64,000 nucleotides of DNA from Balanoglossus misakiensis. Taxonomy: Eukaryota; Hemichordata. How positions within the stretch are numbered: position 1 is the stretch's first letter; each line of letters begins with the position of its first letter. The translations under genes and the position numbers were made by a program. The DNA lies in contig CM082584.2 of NCBI GenBank assembly GCA_040954595.2, positions 3,534,001-3,598,000 on the forward strand. The letters run 5' to 3'. The notes under the pieces were generated by a model. It saw nothing but the letters and a program-made list of their open reading frames with translations. It ran no database searches and was not told the DNA's origin. Below are positions 22,901 to 31,815 of this stretch, in pieces.

Positions 22901-24501
22901 CCAACTTAGTATCTCTATTAAAATGACACTATACCACACTAGGTGCAAGTTCCCAACATTCGCCAGTACACATTTCTCTGCTCAGTATTCCCATCCAATA
23001 CCACTGCTCATAAATATATTTGTCTTACAGGGACTGGGCAACAAAGACTGCGTCGACGTGATGACTATGTTCAGACAAGGCCCCCAGCAAGGATCCAGGG
23101 CGCACCCAAGACAAAGAGAAAGAAGAAGCCAAAAAGTAACATGGAATTAGCATTCAAAATCATACTAAATTGCATATACTAAATATTAATGGATTCCTCT
23201 TACCAAACTAGAATAAGTAGGTGATTAGAATTGAATATTGCAGTTAGTTAAAAATTATACATATACTGGTACATGTGCAAAGATAGAAAGAGAGAAATAA
23301 GCCCTCCTTTGTCAATGATTTCATAGTAATGTTCTTGTTTTGCTTTCTTAACAGAACAAAAAGGAATGCAGGCGCATACATATGAAAACGTACCTAGACT
23401 AGATGGAGAACCACCGTTTTTCCAAAATGGAGAACAAGGTGCGACTTTTGTTTATGTCTGTAAAATATAATAGTGTTGATTTGGGATTTCTGTGTTGGTC
23501 TACGTTTCCTCTCACACAATCACTACAAGTGTATACACTGGACACACTAGTAGGACAATAAGGCTGATTTGTAAAAATGAAAGTAATTCTGGGATATGCG
23601 TAAAAACGCTTGCCTTTTCGGTTCACAGAAGGTGATCTAGAAGCTGGTGTTGGGACTGGTGTATCAGCTCAAATCAAGCACGCTGTAGCAGAAAGAGAAG
23701 GTACACAAACTCAAGAGAAAACTGGCTCTCAAGAGACCACACACCCAATAGTACACAAAGCACAATCCAGCGTAGCAGATAGGAGCGATTATGAACTTCT
23801 GAATGAACCGATCCCACCACGAAATGCCGAGCAGAGAGTCTACCCTGAACATTCTGACCATAGACGCCCACCGGTAGTGTATGAGAACTTGCCATTACTG
23901 GGTGGAGCTTGCGAACCTCTCAGAACAGGGGAACCTTGCGGAGAAGGTACACCACAAGTAAACATAGACAACCACGCAAATGGTGACCAGATTACTGAGG
24001 ACATCCCTGACGATGGCAACGCCCAAGAAAACGTGAAATTAAGCAAATGCGAAGGTGGCGAAGGTAGTCCAAAATCCTTAAGCTATCAACCAAGCCTCCC
24101 AAGAAAAAAGGTGAAAACCATTATAATACAAATTTGCCCATCCAAATTTTTTTACGAGTAATGTCAAATCATATATCGAAACGAGTACCCATCGTGTTAC
24201 ACGTATACAGTCACTGCATCTTATTGTTTTATAAGTTCAATAATAAGCAATCCCCTCTCTCCGTGTTTGTCTGTCTGTATGTCTCTCTATCTTAAACTCT
24301 GTTTCGCTCTCTCAAATTTAGCGAAAGGCCAACATCGAAGGCTTGATTTATGCAGACTTGGATCTCCAAGGAAACAAGCAGCCCCACACGCGCAGAAAGG
24401 ACAAAGGCAAAACGGATAAAGTACAGTATGCAACAATTGACCATGTCAGGACATCTTATTTGAAAGAAGAGTCACAAGATACATGTGTGCCGGACTCTTG
24501 A
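16924..24501 (+). CDS. Gene 2: seven-Ig plus FN3 transmembrane receptor with four ITIM-consensus motifs
   Basis: Sixteen-exon model: 16924-16996, 17271-17576, 17881-18177, 18426-18698, 19109-19375, 19553-19879, 20230-20568, 20703-21005, 21157-21429, 21921-22058, 22398-22404, 22674-22729, 23031-23135, 23355-23438, 23629-24110, 24322-24501. The total is 3510 nt, 1169 residues plus stop. Order: signal peptide, Ig1-Ig7 (about 25-728), FN3 (729-819), TM (about 833-857), tail of about 310 residues. The tail has SDYELL (Y1004), VVYENL (Y1034), LIYADL (Y1120) and VQYATI (Y1146), all fitting (S/I/V/L)xYxx(L/I/V), plus YENV in exon 14. Interdomain links of VQYPP type recall the sialoadhesin/nephrin group. 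Known ITIM receptors recruit SHP phosphatases; an inhibitory role here is inferred. Confidence 0.85.
17023..17119 (+). repeat. Homopurine (G/A) tract in intron 1 of gene 2
   Basis: Nearly 100 bases of G and A with few interruptions, starting with a run of G. It could form triplex or G-rich structures; no function is shown. Confidence 0.8.
17271..17576 (+). CDS. Gene 2 exon 2: Ig domain 1 (V-like)
   Basis: 306 nt, phase 1-1, donor G|GTAAGG. LLLKCSV, PGWRKV and GEYMCTY give C, W and C. The acceptor is after ctctag; an in-frame alternative at 17265 would add two residues. The extra C in YRECYS is at a position like the CC pair of gene 1 domain 1. Confidence 0.85.
17881..18177 (+). CDS. Gene 2 exon 3: Ig domain 2
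   Basis: 297 nt, phase 1-1, acceptor atcttccag and donor T|GTATGT. ISLRCHV, ELVWNQ and FSCSLVH give the Ig core. Extra cysteines in PECSR and WTCSN may pair. Confidence 0.85.
18426..18698 (+). CDS. Gene 2 exon 4: Ig domain 3
   Basis: 273 nt, phase 1-1. It starts YPPTASSPSS after the T from exon 3 and carries LRLRCEF, IAWKRR and YTCTVSN. It ends YVQ-T|GTAAGT. Confidence 0.9.
19109..19375 (+). CDS. Gene 2 exon 5: Ig domain 4
   Basis: 267 nt, phase 1-1, acceptor tttccaaag and donor T|GTAAGT. VLLQCNV, IKWISP and YNCTARN form the Ig core; sequons NVS, NCT and NVT. Confidence 0.9.
19553..19879 (+). CDS. Gene 2 exon 6: Ig domain 5
   Basis: 327 nt, phase 1-1, acceptor ttttgacag and donor T|GTAGGT. 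LTLTCTT, IRWYKNG and MKCSARN. The donor region reads SVSCY then tgtaggtaaa; other nearby GTs break the phase. Confidence 0.85.
20230..20568 (+). CDS. Gene 2 exon 7: Ig domain 6
   Basis: 339 nt, phase 1-1, acceptor tgcctacag and donor T|GTAAGT. VTLQCVSC, LTWYLD and IYCNAVS. Ends LSLHVQ. Confidence 0.9.
20703..21005 (+). CDS. Gene 2 exon 8: Ig domain 7
   Basis: 303 nt, phase 1-1, acceptor tcattcag and donor T|GTAAGT. AELTCQV, IKWFHQ and YRCHAVN, a clear C2/I-type domain next to the FN3. Confidence 0.9.
21157..21429 (+). CDS. Gene 2 exon 9: fibronectin type III domain
   Basis: 273 nt, phase 1-1, acceptor ctaatag and donor GCAG|GTATTC. PPEKASGVN, SISVYWTPGFNGG, YNITVISKNRFGE and TTAVTTA are the FN3 strands in order. 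The frame stays open into the intron (see the alternative end at 21430-21530). Confidence 0.9.
21430..21530 (+). other. Possible alternative 3' end of gene 2 coding a GPI-type hydrophobic tail
   Basis: If the exon 9 donor is not used, the frame continues for 33 residues to TAA: a small polar stretch (NINAETAD), then CCHFSLFATLLLFLFAMQLC ending the protein. This fits a GPI-attachment signal. No AATAAA was seen close behind, which weakens it. Confidence 0.35.
21763..21801. repeat. Short tandem duplication, about 19 bp x 2
   Basis: aatccatatatttcagggc occurs twice in a row in intron 9 of gene 2. Confidence 0.85.
21921..22058 (+). CDS. Gene 2 exon 10: transmembrane segment
   Basis: 138 nt, phase 1-1, acceptor tttttttcag and donor A|GTAAGT. 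A stalk EVSNEGEVKATSD, then about 25 hydrophobic residues (MIMYTLVVCILLVTVIL...), then the stop-transfer RNCRRKSA. There is no charged residue inside the helix. Confidence 0.9.
22398..22404 (+). CDS. Gene 2 exon 11: predicted 7-nt microexon
   Basis: agcaaag lies between an AG that is the first after a long pyrimidine tract (about 22347-22378) and a GTAAAT donor. Its length, 1 mod 3, is exactly what is needed to go from the phase 1 end of exon 10 to the frame of exon 12, whose other frames conflict with exon 14. Confidence 0.5.
22674..22729 (+). CDS. Gene 2 exon 12: cytoplasmic
   Basis: 56 nt, acceptor tttcacag and donor CAG|GTGACA, entering in phase 2 and leaving in phase 1. Reads QTRTSVHLEMAPRDQYQP. 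Confidence 0.65.
23031..23135 (+). CDS. Gene 2 exon 13: basic cytoplasmic segment
   Basis: 105 nt, phase 1-1, acceptor tgtcttacag and donor A|GTAACA. QQRLRRRDDYVQTRPPA and a cluster KTKRKKKPK, strongly basic and membrane-proximal. Confidence 0.75.
23355..23438 (+). CDS. Gene 2 exon 14: cytoplasmic, YENV motif
   Basis: 84 nt, phase 1-1, acceptor cttaacag and donor G|GTGCGA. QKGMQAHTYENVPRLDGEPP. YxN after phosphorylation is a Grb2-type SH2 site. Frame 0 would hit a stop, which fixes the phase. Confidence 0.8.
23629..24110 (+). CDS. Gene 2 exon 15: cytoplasmic, two ITIM-type motifs
   Basis: 482 nt, phase 1 in and phase 0 out (AAG|GTGAAA). Contains RSDYELLNEP and PPVVYENLPLL, both fitting ITIM. 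The rest is polar and proline-rich, as expected of a disordered tail. Several GT sites inside (for example GAAG|GTACAC) could allow shorter forms. Confidence 0.8.
24322..24501 (+). CDS. Gene 2 exon 16: C-terminus with two ITIMs, stop
   Basis: 180 nt, phase 0, acceptor caaatttag, stop TGA. EGLIYADLDLQGNK and DKVQYATIDHV. The first motif resembles EPTYADLDLSGSK in the last exon of gene 5A, in the same exon position and phase. Confidence 0.85.
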   Translation, partial: RKANIEGLIYADLDLQGNKQPHTRRKDKGKTDKVQYATIDHVRTSYLKEESQDTCVPDS

Positions 24502-25413
24502 CAAGAACTCACATCATTTTCTGAACAATAGCACAATCAATTTTCCCTTGCACAAAGATGTGTTAAACACACAGATTAGAAGCCTTGTTTTCATACACGT
24601 GGAAATTAATGTCACATTTTGAGTTGGCCACCAAGGTGTGGTTGAATTTTAATTTGGCGCCAGTTACTAGTATATGATTTGCATAATGTGTGTACTATAG
24701 GAGTAGGATGACTGGCCGGAGATAAAATTTCAAATGATATGTGGTGGACATTTTCGTTTGCTATTAGCATGCAATGCTCAACCAGTAGCCTATAACCTGC
24801 ATTTTCTGCTGTCCATAGCCTGGCAGTAATCAGCATGTGCAATATCTGCCCCAAGGAAAATACCGAAACATCGAAATCCAACACTTGCTGTGTATCTTAT
24901 TTGTCATGTACGTGGAACATTGTGTTTGCCTGAATCAGTGTTGTCTTAGACAAGCGTTTTACTTTGAACAGGTATTGTAAACTACATTCAGCATAATAAT
25001 ATTCTAGGTAGTATGGAAGATGTCATAGTCAATGACCAGCTTTTTTTCGTCACGTGATATCTAAAGTAGTCTGCCATCAATTAACTACAGTTTTATAGCT
25101 AGCATTGTAAGATCCATGCCAATTTTACCTTACTTAGTTTTAATTTAGATACATTTTTTTCATTTCCTTTCATTATTCTATAGCTGCTAGGCCTACTGAC
25201 ATTCTCTAATGGATGTATAGGAAATCATAGCATTCACACTCTTAAGGATGAAATCACCCATAGATTGTTCTTGCAAATTGATTGGTCATTTTCCTGATCA
25301 AGGATATCCGACTAACATTGAGGAAGAATATTCAAGATATATTTTATCACTCATGTAGCCAATTGCCATGAACAATTTTGACACGCACATCTAGTACACA
25401 AATTGTTGATTTG

Positions 25414-25419
25414 AATAAA
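25414..25419 (+). terminator. Polyadenylation signal AATAAA, gene 2
   Basis: First canonical AATAAA after the stop codon, about 0.9 kb downstream, followed by a GT-rich stretch (gtggtctgagtttgtt). It would define a 3' UTR of 24502 to about 25440. Confidence 0.55.
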
Positions 25420-25854
25420 GGTCACGCTGTTTTATCAATTGAGTGGTCTGAGTTTGTTAACCTTAACACCTACAAACAATTGACAATCAGCAAATGTTGG
25501 GGAGGGGGTGAATGAACAGTTTACCGTGTCACAAAGTATAGGTCAGTCATAAACAGATAAAGTCCATGACTTCAGTGCCACTGTTTGTTGAGGACTGAAT
25601 CGTGTATTTATATGCGATATCAACTCGACGGTTGCGAAGCTATCTATCCCATGGTTGGGGTTGTGATTTGGCTAAGTGCAGAAGCAGCAAGAACAAGCAC
25701 ATGCACCAGATTGCCACCCTCTGGAGTTGGCCCCTCGGTATTATCACTTAGGCATCAGTACGGCGGCCAAAGTATTTTCAAAATTGGTGATGTTATTGAT
25801 GCCAGTCAGACATAACATGTGCAGTGTGCAGTCCTGTTTTGTCAAACCTGATTC

Positions 25855-25919
25855 TAGTCTGGTTCCCTGCCCCAATCCCACCGCTGGCTGCGCTGGGATT
25901 GGGGCAGGGAACCAGACTA
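25855..25919. mobile_element. 65-bp hairpin MITE with perfect 9-bp target duplication
   Basis: Arms of 26 bp (tagtctggttccctgcccca... and its exact complement) surround a 13-bp loop. acctgattc occurs directly before (25846-25854) and after (25920-25928). A 9-bp duplication is typical of Mutator-like elements; the smallness of the element is unusual. Confidence 0.85.
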
Positions 25920-26120
25920 ACCTGATTCAGGCCTGTCAATACAGGTCTGACATTCGTTCAATTTTTTCAGACATTGTTTCTCGGTGCATGTTACAGGTAT
26001 GTCGTGAAATCTGACGGTTATTTTGAAATTCTTGTTGTGTACTCGCTGTCACTTAAAATAGACAATTGTCCTCCACCCTAGTCCAGCTATCAGCCAATCA
26101 AATGTCAAGTAATATTCTTG

Positions 26121-26134
26121 AAGTTAGGGGGTCT
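26121..26134 (+). promoter_or_regulatory. Conserved upstream motif, gene 3
   Basis: aagttagggggtct lies 91 bp before the ATG. A near copy, aagttaggggttct, lies 74 bp before the gene 4 start region (29881). Shared position in paralogues suggests a core promoter or factor site. Confidence 0.4.
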
Positions 26135-26211
26135 CTACTGATAAAAACAATTAACCAAACACAAACAGAATTGTCAGTCTACAAGGCAGTCGCACCAGGC
26201 CACCGATCAGC

Positions 26212-26602
26212 ATGCGAAACATAATACAACTGGCTTCGATACTTGTGTGCGTATCCGGACGTTTTGTGGTCAATGCTGCCATAACAGGGGACACAACGAG
26301 TAAGAATGAAGAAGGTTGTCCATGCACGCCTACAATCAACGACCTTGTTGATGACGTCAAATTACTGATGCTAAAGCATCGAGAAGCAGCAATACACGTC
26401 GACTCCTTACAAGATCAGCAGGATAGTTTGTTTGCACTCGTCCATCAACAAAACGCCGTCAACCAACAGCAGAGCAAGGCTATCGACCATGTGGAGGCAA
26501 AGGCAAATGCACAAGAATCAGAAATTGGCACGCTGCAGCTGCGAGAAACAGAAGTTGAGAATCAGCTGCAAGACTTGAAAACTGCACTTGCAGGGTACTT
26601 AG
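26212..26602 (+). CDS. Gene 3 exon 1: signal peptide and coiled coil
   Basis: 391 nt from ATG, donor TTAG|GTGAGG, phase 1. The helix is rich in Q, E and A, with CPCT near its start suited to inter-chain disulfides, as in lectin oligomers. Confidence 0.8.
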
Positions 26603-27434
26603 GTGAGGTAAAACTTCAACACGGTTATCCGAATTGGCGGGATTACAATACAGCAACATCCCCTTTCTTTCCCAATCCGTATAACAACAACAACAATAAC
26701 AAATTGGCACCACAGCTTAAAATTATGAAACAGTATTTTGCATATAATGTGTTTAACTGCAGTACTATAGCATATGTGATTTTCTTGCAAAGCACACCGG
26801 GTAAGACAGAGATATTTGTCATGCCATAATTTTCTCATCATCTTAATCCCCATTTATCTGTAAAACCCACAGAACCTGCTTGTGTTAAGGAGGACGGTTT
26901 CAACAGAGGTGGCAATGATATAAACGACGGAAATCAAAATCTCAAAGATACCGCTGACGAGTGTTGTGAGGATTGCAGGAGTAACAGTCTGTGTCTTGCA
27001 TGGACTTACAACAAGAACACCAAAGGATGCTGGTTTAAGAATCCAGTCCCTGAGAAGTCCTCACATTCACATGCAGTATCAGGAGTTATTGTAAGAGAGG
27101 GTAAGTATTCGCTCATCATATTCATCAGCGTTTATCATGTGATTGCAATTGCTGTATTATGTGCAAATACTCCCAGACAAATTGACTTATCCCATCATTG
27201 TAATCATACCACTCTCCAAATCTGATTATCATGTGGTTACACTGCAAGACTCGGCCCCATAGACAATGGGTTGCGGAGAGGTATTTACACCGGTTCAGGT
27301 CTGGCCGGCAAAGCCGACTCAAATCTGACTTGAGAAGTTTACCTAACACATGTCTAACACATGTCTTGAAAGATTGAAAATTATATCATATTATCTAATG
27401 ACTTTTCAACATTCCCCATTATATTGCAGATTAA
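26212..27434 (+). CDS. Gene 3: secreted coiled-coil and PAN/Apple-like domain protein
   Basis: Model join 26212-26602, 26873-27100, 27430-27434: 207 residues plus stop. Exon 1 encodes a signal peptide (IIQLASILVCVSG), a CPCT motif and a heptad-like helix of about 95 residues that is paralogous to exon 1 of the lectin gene 4 (shared pattern C.CT..N.LV.DV.LL). Exon 2 is a PAN_4-like module (ECCEDCRSNSLCLAWTYN, GCWFKN). The third exon is read out of its original lectin phase and gives D then TAA. AATAAA at 27746 supports a transcript. Likely an oligomeric secreted protein; the binding target is unknown. Confidence 0.7.
26873..27100 (+). CDS. Gene 3 exon 2: PAN/Apple-like domain
   Basis: 228 nt, phase 1-1, acceptor aacccacag and donor G|GTAAGT. 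Cysteine pattern PACVKEDG, ECCEDC, SLCLAW, GCWFKN with W.Y between, as in PAN_4/apple modules that bind protein or carbohydrate. Confidence 0.8.
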
Positions 27435-27550
27435 TGATGGATACTTGAACTGGAACAGTGGGGAACCAAATAAAGGAGGGAGCAGCGTGAAATGCTGGTT
27501 TCGACTGTTAAACAGAATGACTCATACTGTACTTGAACATATGGCATCTG
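27430..27550 (+). pseudogene. Relic C-type-lectin terminal exon used as 3' exon of gene 3
   Basis: DGYLNWNSGEPNKGGSS matches the last exon of gene 4 (SGYQNWNSGEPNNGGNG), after which frames shift; QNDSYCT in another frame corresponds to QWNDAGC. The lectin exon needs phase 0, but gene 3 exon 2 ends in phase 1, so splicing gives an immediate TAA. The EPN survives, but the WND equivalent is out of frame. Confidence 0.7.
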
Positions 27551-27745
27551 CGAGAAGCTTCTTGTTTAAAGATGCCATGCAGTGGTATAGACAGTTTAAT
27601 AACAAAGAACTAGGCATGACGCCGACGAATAAGCATTATTTGTTTTGTGAAATCCTGACAAGCCAGCTCTGTGTAGACCTCCACGTCCTATGGGCTGAGC
27701 TGTAATGTATTTTGTGACGCATAGTTTCCAATCTATTCCTTGTCA

Positions 27746-27751
27746 AATAAA
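27746..27751 (+). terminator. Polyadenylation signal AATAAA, gene 3
   Basis: Canonical hexamer about 310 bp after the stop, followed by tttgtctgac. Confidence 0.55.
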
Positions 27752-27774
27752 ATTTGTCTGACATGGTAAAGCCA

Positions 27775-29880
27775 ATTGGTGGTAAGCGGTTTTATTTTTA
27801 AAAAATGGACAATCTCTATAGTCAGTTCTAACACTTGCATCACCGTATTGTATGCAGTTGTTTTTTACACGACAGGCCCTGCATGTTTGTGATCAAGACA
27901 TGTGAGACCGAAGAAAACTGGTCTACTTCTGCTGTCCATGAATAAGTTAAATGCAAAATTAGGAATCGAACCTGTGGAAGATATCTGGGGAATCAGGAAT
28001 GGGTCATTTACCAGCAAAGTTATCGTTGGGATTAGCCAATCACTGATCGTTTCACAAAATATCTTCAGTACAGTGTATGTCTGCTAACATTGCCATCATC
28101 ATGAGACGCCCTTTGTAAGTGGCTTAGATTCATTTTCGCTGTAAATATAATGCTAAACATTGCAGAAGACTCAGATCGATAATTACACACGTGATAATTC
28201 TGACATATAGTATTTCTATCCCAGGTCTGTTCACTGGATTTGCATATTGAAATCCCTATTTGATGGAAAGGTTGTTTGCTTTAACTTCCCCGTCAGGAAA
28301 AAAGTGATGCTTCAATCATGATTGCGAACGTAACTGCATTGGAGAGCACAGCTCATTGGCTTGGGGCCGAAAACGTGTCGACTCGAGGGCAAAACAACAT
28401 ATCGTGTATTAGCAGTTTGTGATTTTTATACAATGGCTGCTCTTACGGGATGTCATCGACCTATGTCCTAGAAATTATACATGTGTGTACCTACTCCGTA
28501 TTTTTCTCTCTTACTATCTGATGTTGGTCACAATGAATGGTTTGGACTTCAATATCAGCTTAGATGATACAGAAAGATAGAGACAACAGTCCTCAATAAA
28601 GTATGAATTACAATCACCTTGTCTGACAGATAGCATTATCAGTTGATTAACTCTTGACCTTATATGTGGCACGTTGGAATGGTCATCTACGGGACGTTTA
28701 ATCTTTGTATTGAAAATGATCTTCAGCCACAAAATTGTGTTGAAATCATGCTTATTCACCGGGGGAGGGTTATAAGAACTGATTTCTTATCGACTGAAAT
28801 GTTGTGTGTTTATTGATACATTTAATCGCCCAGATCTGACCTAAAGCCGACCTTCCATGATGTACATGTACAGCATCGATGCTTCTTGATGCAAATAAAT
28901 AAAATTGCATTATACGACTATAAACACACACACTGGGAAGAAAAACATGACTATAAAAGTTATGTTCTACTTCACCCTGACCATGTTTCAAATCTGGCAA
29001 ATCTACTCTATGTTTGCTTATAGATAAACGTAAATTTCCGAACAACTATAACAGATGACAACTAGGATGATAGTATCAAAACAATATGGCAACATTGCGG
29101 CTGCTTGGACATGGTTTGTGTTGACAATAATCGGCAAACATGGTGGTGGCAGCGTACAAGGTACAAAGTCGACAAATTTAGGGCAGGACGAACCTTGATG
29201 ATTGATCAAGGTAGAGGTTAAGGCTGTACAGATTATATATGGCGTGAGCTTATCAAACGAACACATACTATACTAAGTCTACCTTACTTTGATATCTACA
29301 AACTTGTGTAAAATTTTATTTAATGAAAGAAAGACCTGTGTGGTTGTAATCAGACACACACACATTTTTCATTTATGTACTTGCCATTTGGCAGATTTCT
29401 GGTGGAGTAAAGGTACAACACCGACCAATGTAGGGCAATATGAACCCTAAACAAGTCTACTCTTATCAAATGCAGATATGCTGTACTTTGTTGATCAATT
29501 GACACGCTAAGGTCTTTGACGTTGGATTTGTTTGCCATCTACATGTGAAGATAAACACGAGAGATTTCGAGTCGTGTGAAGGCTAATGACTTCTGTCACC
29601 TGTCGATTATACTTGACCTAAGATTTAGGCCACAGACTACTTTTTCAGAACTATGCCCATTGCATACAGCAGCAACAACAACAACAACATCCAGTGGCCC
29701 TAGCACTAGCCATATGAGCAAGTAGGAAGAGTATAGAAATCCTGCTTTATAAGATATCATATACGAATGTAAATTTAATTTCATAATAGAGTATGCAGCT
29801 GTTTTATCATTGTGGCCAAATATTATAACTTTCTGTGTTTTATTTACTGTCGACAATATATACGGTAATGAATTTAGTTT
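27775..29880. other. Intergenic stretch between genes 3 and 4
   Basis: No exon recognised on either strand. It includes a short (AAC)n run near 29669. Confidence 0.55.
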
Positions 29881-29894
29881 AAGTTAGGGGTTCT
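29881..29894 (+). promoter_or_regulatory. Conserved upstream motif, gene 4
   Basis: aagttaggggttct, matching the element upstream of gene 3 at nearly the same distance from the first coding exon. Confidence 0.4.
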
Positions 29895-29954
29895 TTCCTG
29901 ATCAAGATCTCTGGACACTATTCTCAACAATACAGATCAGTTTGACCCGCCTAG

Positions 29955-30372
29955 ACGATCAAGACGTGGCAGCTTCAACTCTCCTTGGTAATCCTACTGC
30001 TGTGTAAGTTCGGTCCTATTGCAGTCAATGCTGCATTAACAGAGAACACGGGAAACACGGCAATTAAGGAAGATGGGGATTGTTCATGCACGGCAGTCGT
30101 GAATGAACTGGTCGAAGATGTAGACTTACTGTTTGTAAAGCAACAAGAAATATTGGCGCAAGTCGATTCGATCGAAGTCGACGACGACACTTTGCTGTCG
30201 CTGATATACCAAGAAACCCTGGCGAGCGAGCAACAGGACCAGGATATCGAGAGTTTGGAAGCCAGTGTAAATGCACAAGAAGTGGTGGTAAATTCACTTC
30301 AGCAGCAAGTAACAGACCTCGAGGTACAAGTAGAACAACTGAAGATAACAGTTGAGGAGCTTGGCAATAACG
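29955..30372 (+). CDS. Gene 4 exon 1: leader and coiled coil (start uncertain)
   Basis: 418 nt to donor AACG|GTAGGT, phase 1. The frame IKTWQLQLSLVILLLC resembles a signal peptide lacking its first methionine; the codon in place is ACG. The coiled coil is dominated by E, Q, V and L. Confidence 0.65.
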
Positions 30373-31815
30373 GTAGGTATAAGTATCTAGGTGGGGTTGA
30401 TACATCTTGAGATGTTAAAAATATGATGGAATAGGGATATATTGACTCCGGAGACCGCTGATAAAAGTAAACAATCGACATACAGTAATGTCAGCTAGGG
30501 GTCAATGATCTCTGTATGGCCTTGTACATTCTCTGTGTTCACTGTTCTTCAATGCATTACTCTTCTAGCCATTAAATTGTCAATTTGACTAATAGTCAGG
30601 ACTACACCAGTAACTTAGGTCTACTCTCTCATATATTGTATTAATTTTACAATCGCACGTTTGTAAAGAAACATATATTTATTCCTTTGTATCACAAGCT
30701 GTCTTATTTTTATTGGTATCAAGCATACTTTTACAGTATTATTTGTTTGTGGTACTTGTTTTCAGAATGTGCCCTTGGTTGGTACACCTTAGGGAATAAA
30801 TGCTACTACGTTAACAGCATACAATCATATTCCTGGCACCAGGCAAGGGACAACTGTGAAGCAATGGATGCTCATTTGGCAAGGATCACCTCCTCGGAGG
30901 AGAATACTTATATCAACGGTTAGAGAATTTACTTTTTCTTTTTGGTTCTTGTAATATGTGTTAAAATGCAAATGTATGCACCTGGAGGATATGTCTGTCA
31001 TGGCCAAGTGCTTGCATGGTACAATCTATGGCCATGAATAAAATTAAGCAATACCCCCTCCCCGGCGACTGAGGGCGGTATGTATCTCGTGGCATACCGC
31101 TCTCAAGGAGGGATTATTGTCATTACATATATTTTAATCAGCTTCGTTTGTTTTGTTTTTGGAAATAAAAATTGATAATGCTGGCAATGTATTAATGACA
31201 CTGTTGCACTGATATACAACTATAGAAAATATAGAATTCTGTCCATTCCTATTTAATTATACTGTATGTTGAAGTTTTGCAAGTGCAATTTATTAGTTTA
31301 AAAAAATAGACTGTGTGGACAAACTGAAGTATAGAACATTTATAAGCCATACTCTTTTCCACAGGTCTTTATTCAGGATACTTGTGGATTGGGTTAAGTG
31401 ACCTCACTGTTGAAGGAGTTTGGAGATGGACTGATGCTTCTTTGGTAAGTAAGCTTGTGTACTTTGATACTTAGCTGGCAGACTTCCATAGTACCTCCTT
31501 TTCATGAGTCTAGCGCCCTCACATAGCCATCATGAAATGTAACTCAAAGTGAGGTTTATGGGGAAAAGCTGATAAATAATTGAAGGAATGAATATACAAT
31601 CATGCATTAACATTACGTCAAATACTTCACCATTAAAATAAAAACTTATTTCATTCATATTACAGGTTACTTCTGGTTATCAAAATTGGAACAGTGGGGA
31701 ACCAAACAACGGAGGCAACGGTGAAGATTGCTCATCTATACTCAGCAGTGGGCAATGGAATGATGCCGGTTGTAATATTTTGTATGGCTACGTTTGTGAG
31801 AAATCTATTGGCTAA
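29955..31815 (+). CDS. Gene 4: coiled-coil C-type lectin, mannose-type calcium site
   Basis: Join 29955-30372, 30766-30918, 31365-31444, 31666-31815: 801 nt, 266 residues if translation starts at the ACG at 29955. Exon 1 gives a hydrophobic leader (LSLVILLLC), a CSCT motif and a long acidic coiled coil; exons 2-4 form a complete long-form CTLD with six cysteines. EPN, an E six residues after its N, and WND supply all five calcium/sugar ligands of mannose-type lectins. The frame upstream of 29955 has a TAG at 29952 and no ATG, so the start is either ACG, lost by mutation, or on an undetected exon. Probable secreted, oligomeric sugar-binding recognition protein. Confidence 0.75.
30766..30918 (+). 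CDS. Gene 4 exon 2: CTLD N-terminal part
   Basis: 153 nt, phase 1-1, acceptor tgttttcag and donor G|GTTAGA. ECALGWYTLGNKCYYVN, WHQARDNCEAMDAHLARI: long-form CTLD start with helix 2. Confidence 0.9.
31049..31119. repeat. Small inverted repeat (copy A only)
   Basis: aataccccctcc and a complement ggagggattatt enclose gagggcggtat/ataccgctctc. The surrounding roughly 190 bp are missing from the duplicate lectin intron. Confidence 0.6.
31365..31444 (+). CDS. Gene 4 exon 3: CTLD WIGL segment
   Basis: 80 nt, phase 1 in and phase 0 out. YLWIGLSDLTVEGVWRWTDA contains the WIGL and W.W signatures. Confidence 0.9.
31666..31815 (+). CDS. Gene 4 exon 4: CTLD sugar-binding end
   Basis: 150 nt, phase 0, ends TAA. 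NWNSGEPNNGGNGEDCSS, QWNDAGCN, YGYVCEKSIG: EPN with WND and the last three cysteines. Confidence 0.9.
   Translation, partial: VTSGYQNWNSGEPNNGGNGEDCSSILSSGQWNDAGCNILYGYVCEKSIG

Larger units (their letters stand above)
25441..26211. other. Intergenic stretch between genes 2 and 3
   Basis: No coding sequence recognised. It contains the 65-bp hairpin at 25855-25919 and the probable promoter of gene 3. Confidence 0.6.

Noticed and set aside
23664-24046. Minus-strand frames opposite gene 2 exon 15
   Set aside because: Shadow frames of a real exon with a coherent splice model on the plus strand.
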